The position numbers and the translations under genes were made by a program. 64,000 nt of DNA from Streptomyces mirabilis. GTDB lineage: Bacteria > Actinomycetota > Actinomycetes > Streptomycetales > Streptomycetaceae. The notes under the pieces were generated by a model. That model saw only the letters and a list, made by a program, of their open reading frames with translations, searched no databases and was not told where the DNA came from. Below, one piece after another: positions 63,633-64,000 of the stretch. Numbering within the stretch: the first letter of the stretch is position 1; every line of letters begins with the position of its first letter. The stretch spans positions 1,798,001 through 1,862,000 of the forward strand of contig NZ_JBCJKP010000001.1 in NCBI RefSeq assembly GCF_039503195.1, given 5' to 3'.

Positions 63633-64000
63633 ATGGGCCGAATGAATGAGCCGCCGCGGCTGCCCGAAGGCAGTTTCGCGGCCTGGAGCCGCGACCGGCT
63701 GGCAATGGCGCGCCGTGGCGCTGACGAGTGCGGGGACGTCTGGCAGCTGGAGCCGGGTGTCTACGTAGCCGCTACGGCCGGGCCGTGTGAAGCGGTCCTG
63801 CGGGGCGCGCAGGACTTCCCCAAGGCAACCGGACCTCTCTTCCCACCGTTGAAGCGGTCGAGCGGAGCACCGACGCCGGAGGATCGTGCGCGCGCTCACG
63901 CCGCCCGCATGCGCGGACTGCGCGCGCAGGCGGTTGCAGCCCGGATCGGTGAGATCGCGCCCAGTGCCGCTCGCTTCGCCGACCAGTGGCCCACGGACCG
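63633..64000 (+). CDS. Cytochrome P450, 5' part (cut by window end)
   Basis: The frame from ATG 63633 (or the in-frame ATG at 63642, MNEPPRLPEG) stays open to the end of the window, about 122 residues. MARRGADECGDVWQLEPGVY, VAATAGPCEAVLRGAQDFPK and the region around EDRARAHAARMRGLRAQAVA match the start of bacterial P450s: strands 1-1/1-2, helix B and the helix C Arg-rich segment that contacts the heme propionates. The oxygen-binding, ExxR and Cys-ligand motifs lie beyond the window, so the assignment rests on the N-terminal pattern only. It is probably the tailoring enzyme for the peptide at 63438. Confidence 0.6.
   Translation, partial: MGRMNEPPRLPEGSFAAWSRDRLAMARRGADECGDVWQLEPGVYVAATAGPCEAVLRGAQDFPKATGPLFPPLKRSSGAPTPEDRARAHAARMRGLRAQAVAARIGEIAPSAARFADQWPTD

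Overview
The window is high-GC DNA with the codon bias, GTG/TTG starts, divergent regulator pairs and gene families of a Streptomyces chromosome: a conservon, SpoIIE-type phosphatases, secreted hydrolases with Sec or Tat signals, terpene synthase and DUF5709 families. The left 45.6 kb reads as stable chromosome with one insertion sequence. The right 18 kb reads as a recombination-worn genomic island.

Left part. 1-2155: a truncated homodimer-type ABC exporter, divergent from a MarR regulator with a near-ideal palindromic operator between them. 2286-6484: four-carbon/glutamate symporter, secreted PNGase A-like amidase and L,D-transpeptidase-like lipoprotein. 6809-10440: two overlapping ABC half-transporters with complementary degenerate nucleotide sites. 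10732-15973: DUF5709 protein, type B ribosomal protein L31, YdjM-like membrane hydrolase, Ski2-like helicase, acyl-CoA thioesterase II. 15990-16967: unknown protein. 17170-18708: an IS110-family element with a ~212-nt non-coding left end that could encode a bridge RNA. 18725-24733: a conservon (sensor kinase, roadblock, DUF742, GTPase) preceded by an MHYT membrane sensor and accompanied by a second roadblock gene. 24877-34907: methyltransferase, small unknowns, a frameshifted fatty-acid desaturase, a coupled SNF2 ATPase/SWIM-protein pair, a secreted phytase-like esterase and a proline-rich membrane protein. 35074-39127: divergent xylA/xylB with a ROK regulator, a xylose catabolic module. 39367-45580: permease coupled to an acetamidase/formamidase, Tat-exported amidase, GAF regulator and aldehyde dehydrogenase.

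Right part. The last ~60 bases of the aldehyde dehydrogenase gene, its terminator and ~100 bases beyond (45522-45730) recur, diverged, at 62631-62840. The two copies bracket ~17 kb that behaves like an integrated element using the 3' end of a protein gene as attachment site. A 43-residue fragment resembling the N-terminus of an actinobacterial tyrosine integrase lies just outside the right copy. Inside are two SpoIIE/PP2C phosphatases, a frameshifted membrane-protein gene, an S53 peptidase, a terpene synthase with an altered metal-binding motif, an orphan contact-dependent-inhibition immunity protein, unknowns, and an orphan 617-residue protein joining two helix-turn-helix regions to a TnsA-like PD-(D/E)xK nuclease. 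Remnants of at least four transposases, trpE, a PucR-type regulator, an HNH nuclease and an integrase show heavy decay.

At the right edge (63438-64000) a 32-codon gene with a good ribosome-binding site precedes a cytochrome P450-like gene cut by the window end. This looks like a P450-modified RiPP locus. The best candidates for something undescribed are this peptide/P450 pair, the HTH-TnsA-like fusion, and the island's unusual attachment site.
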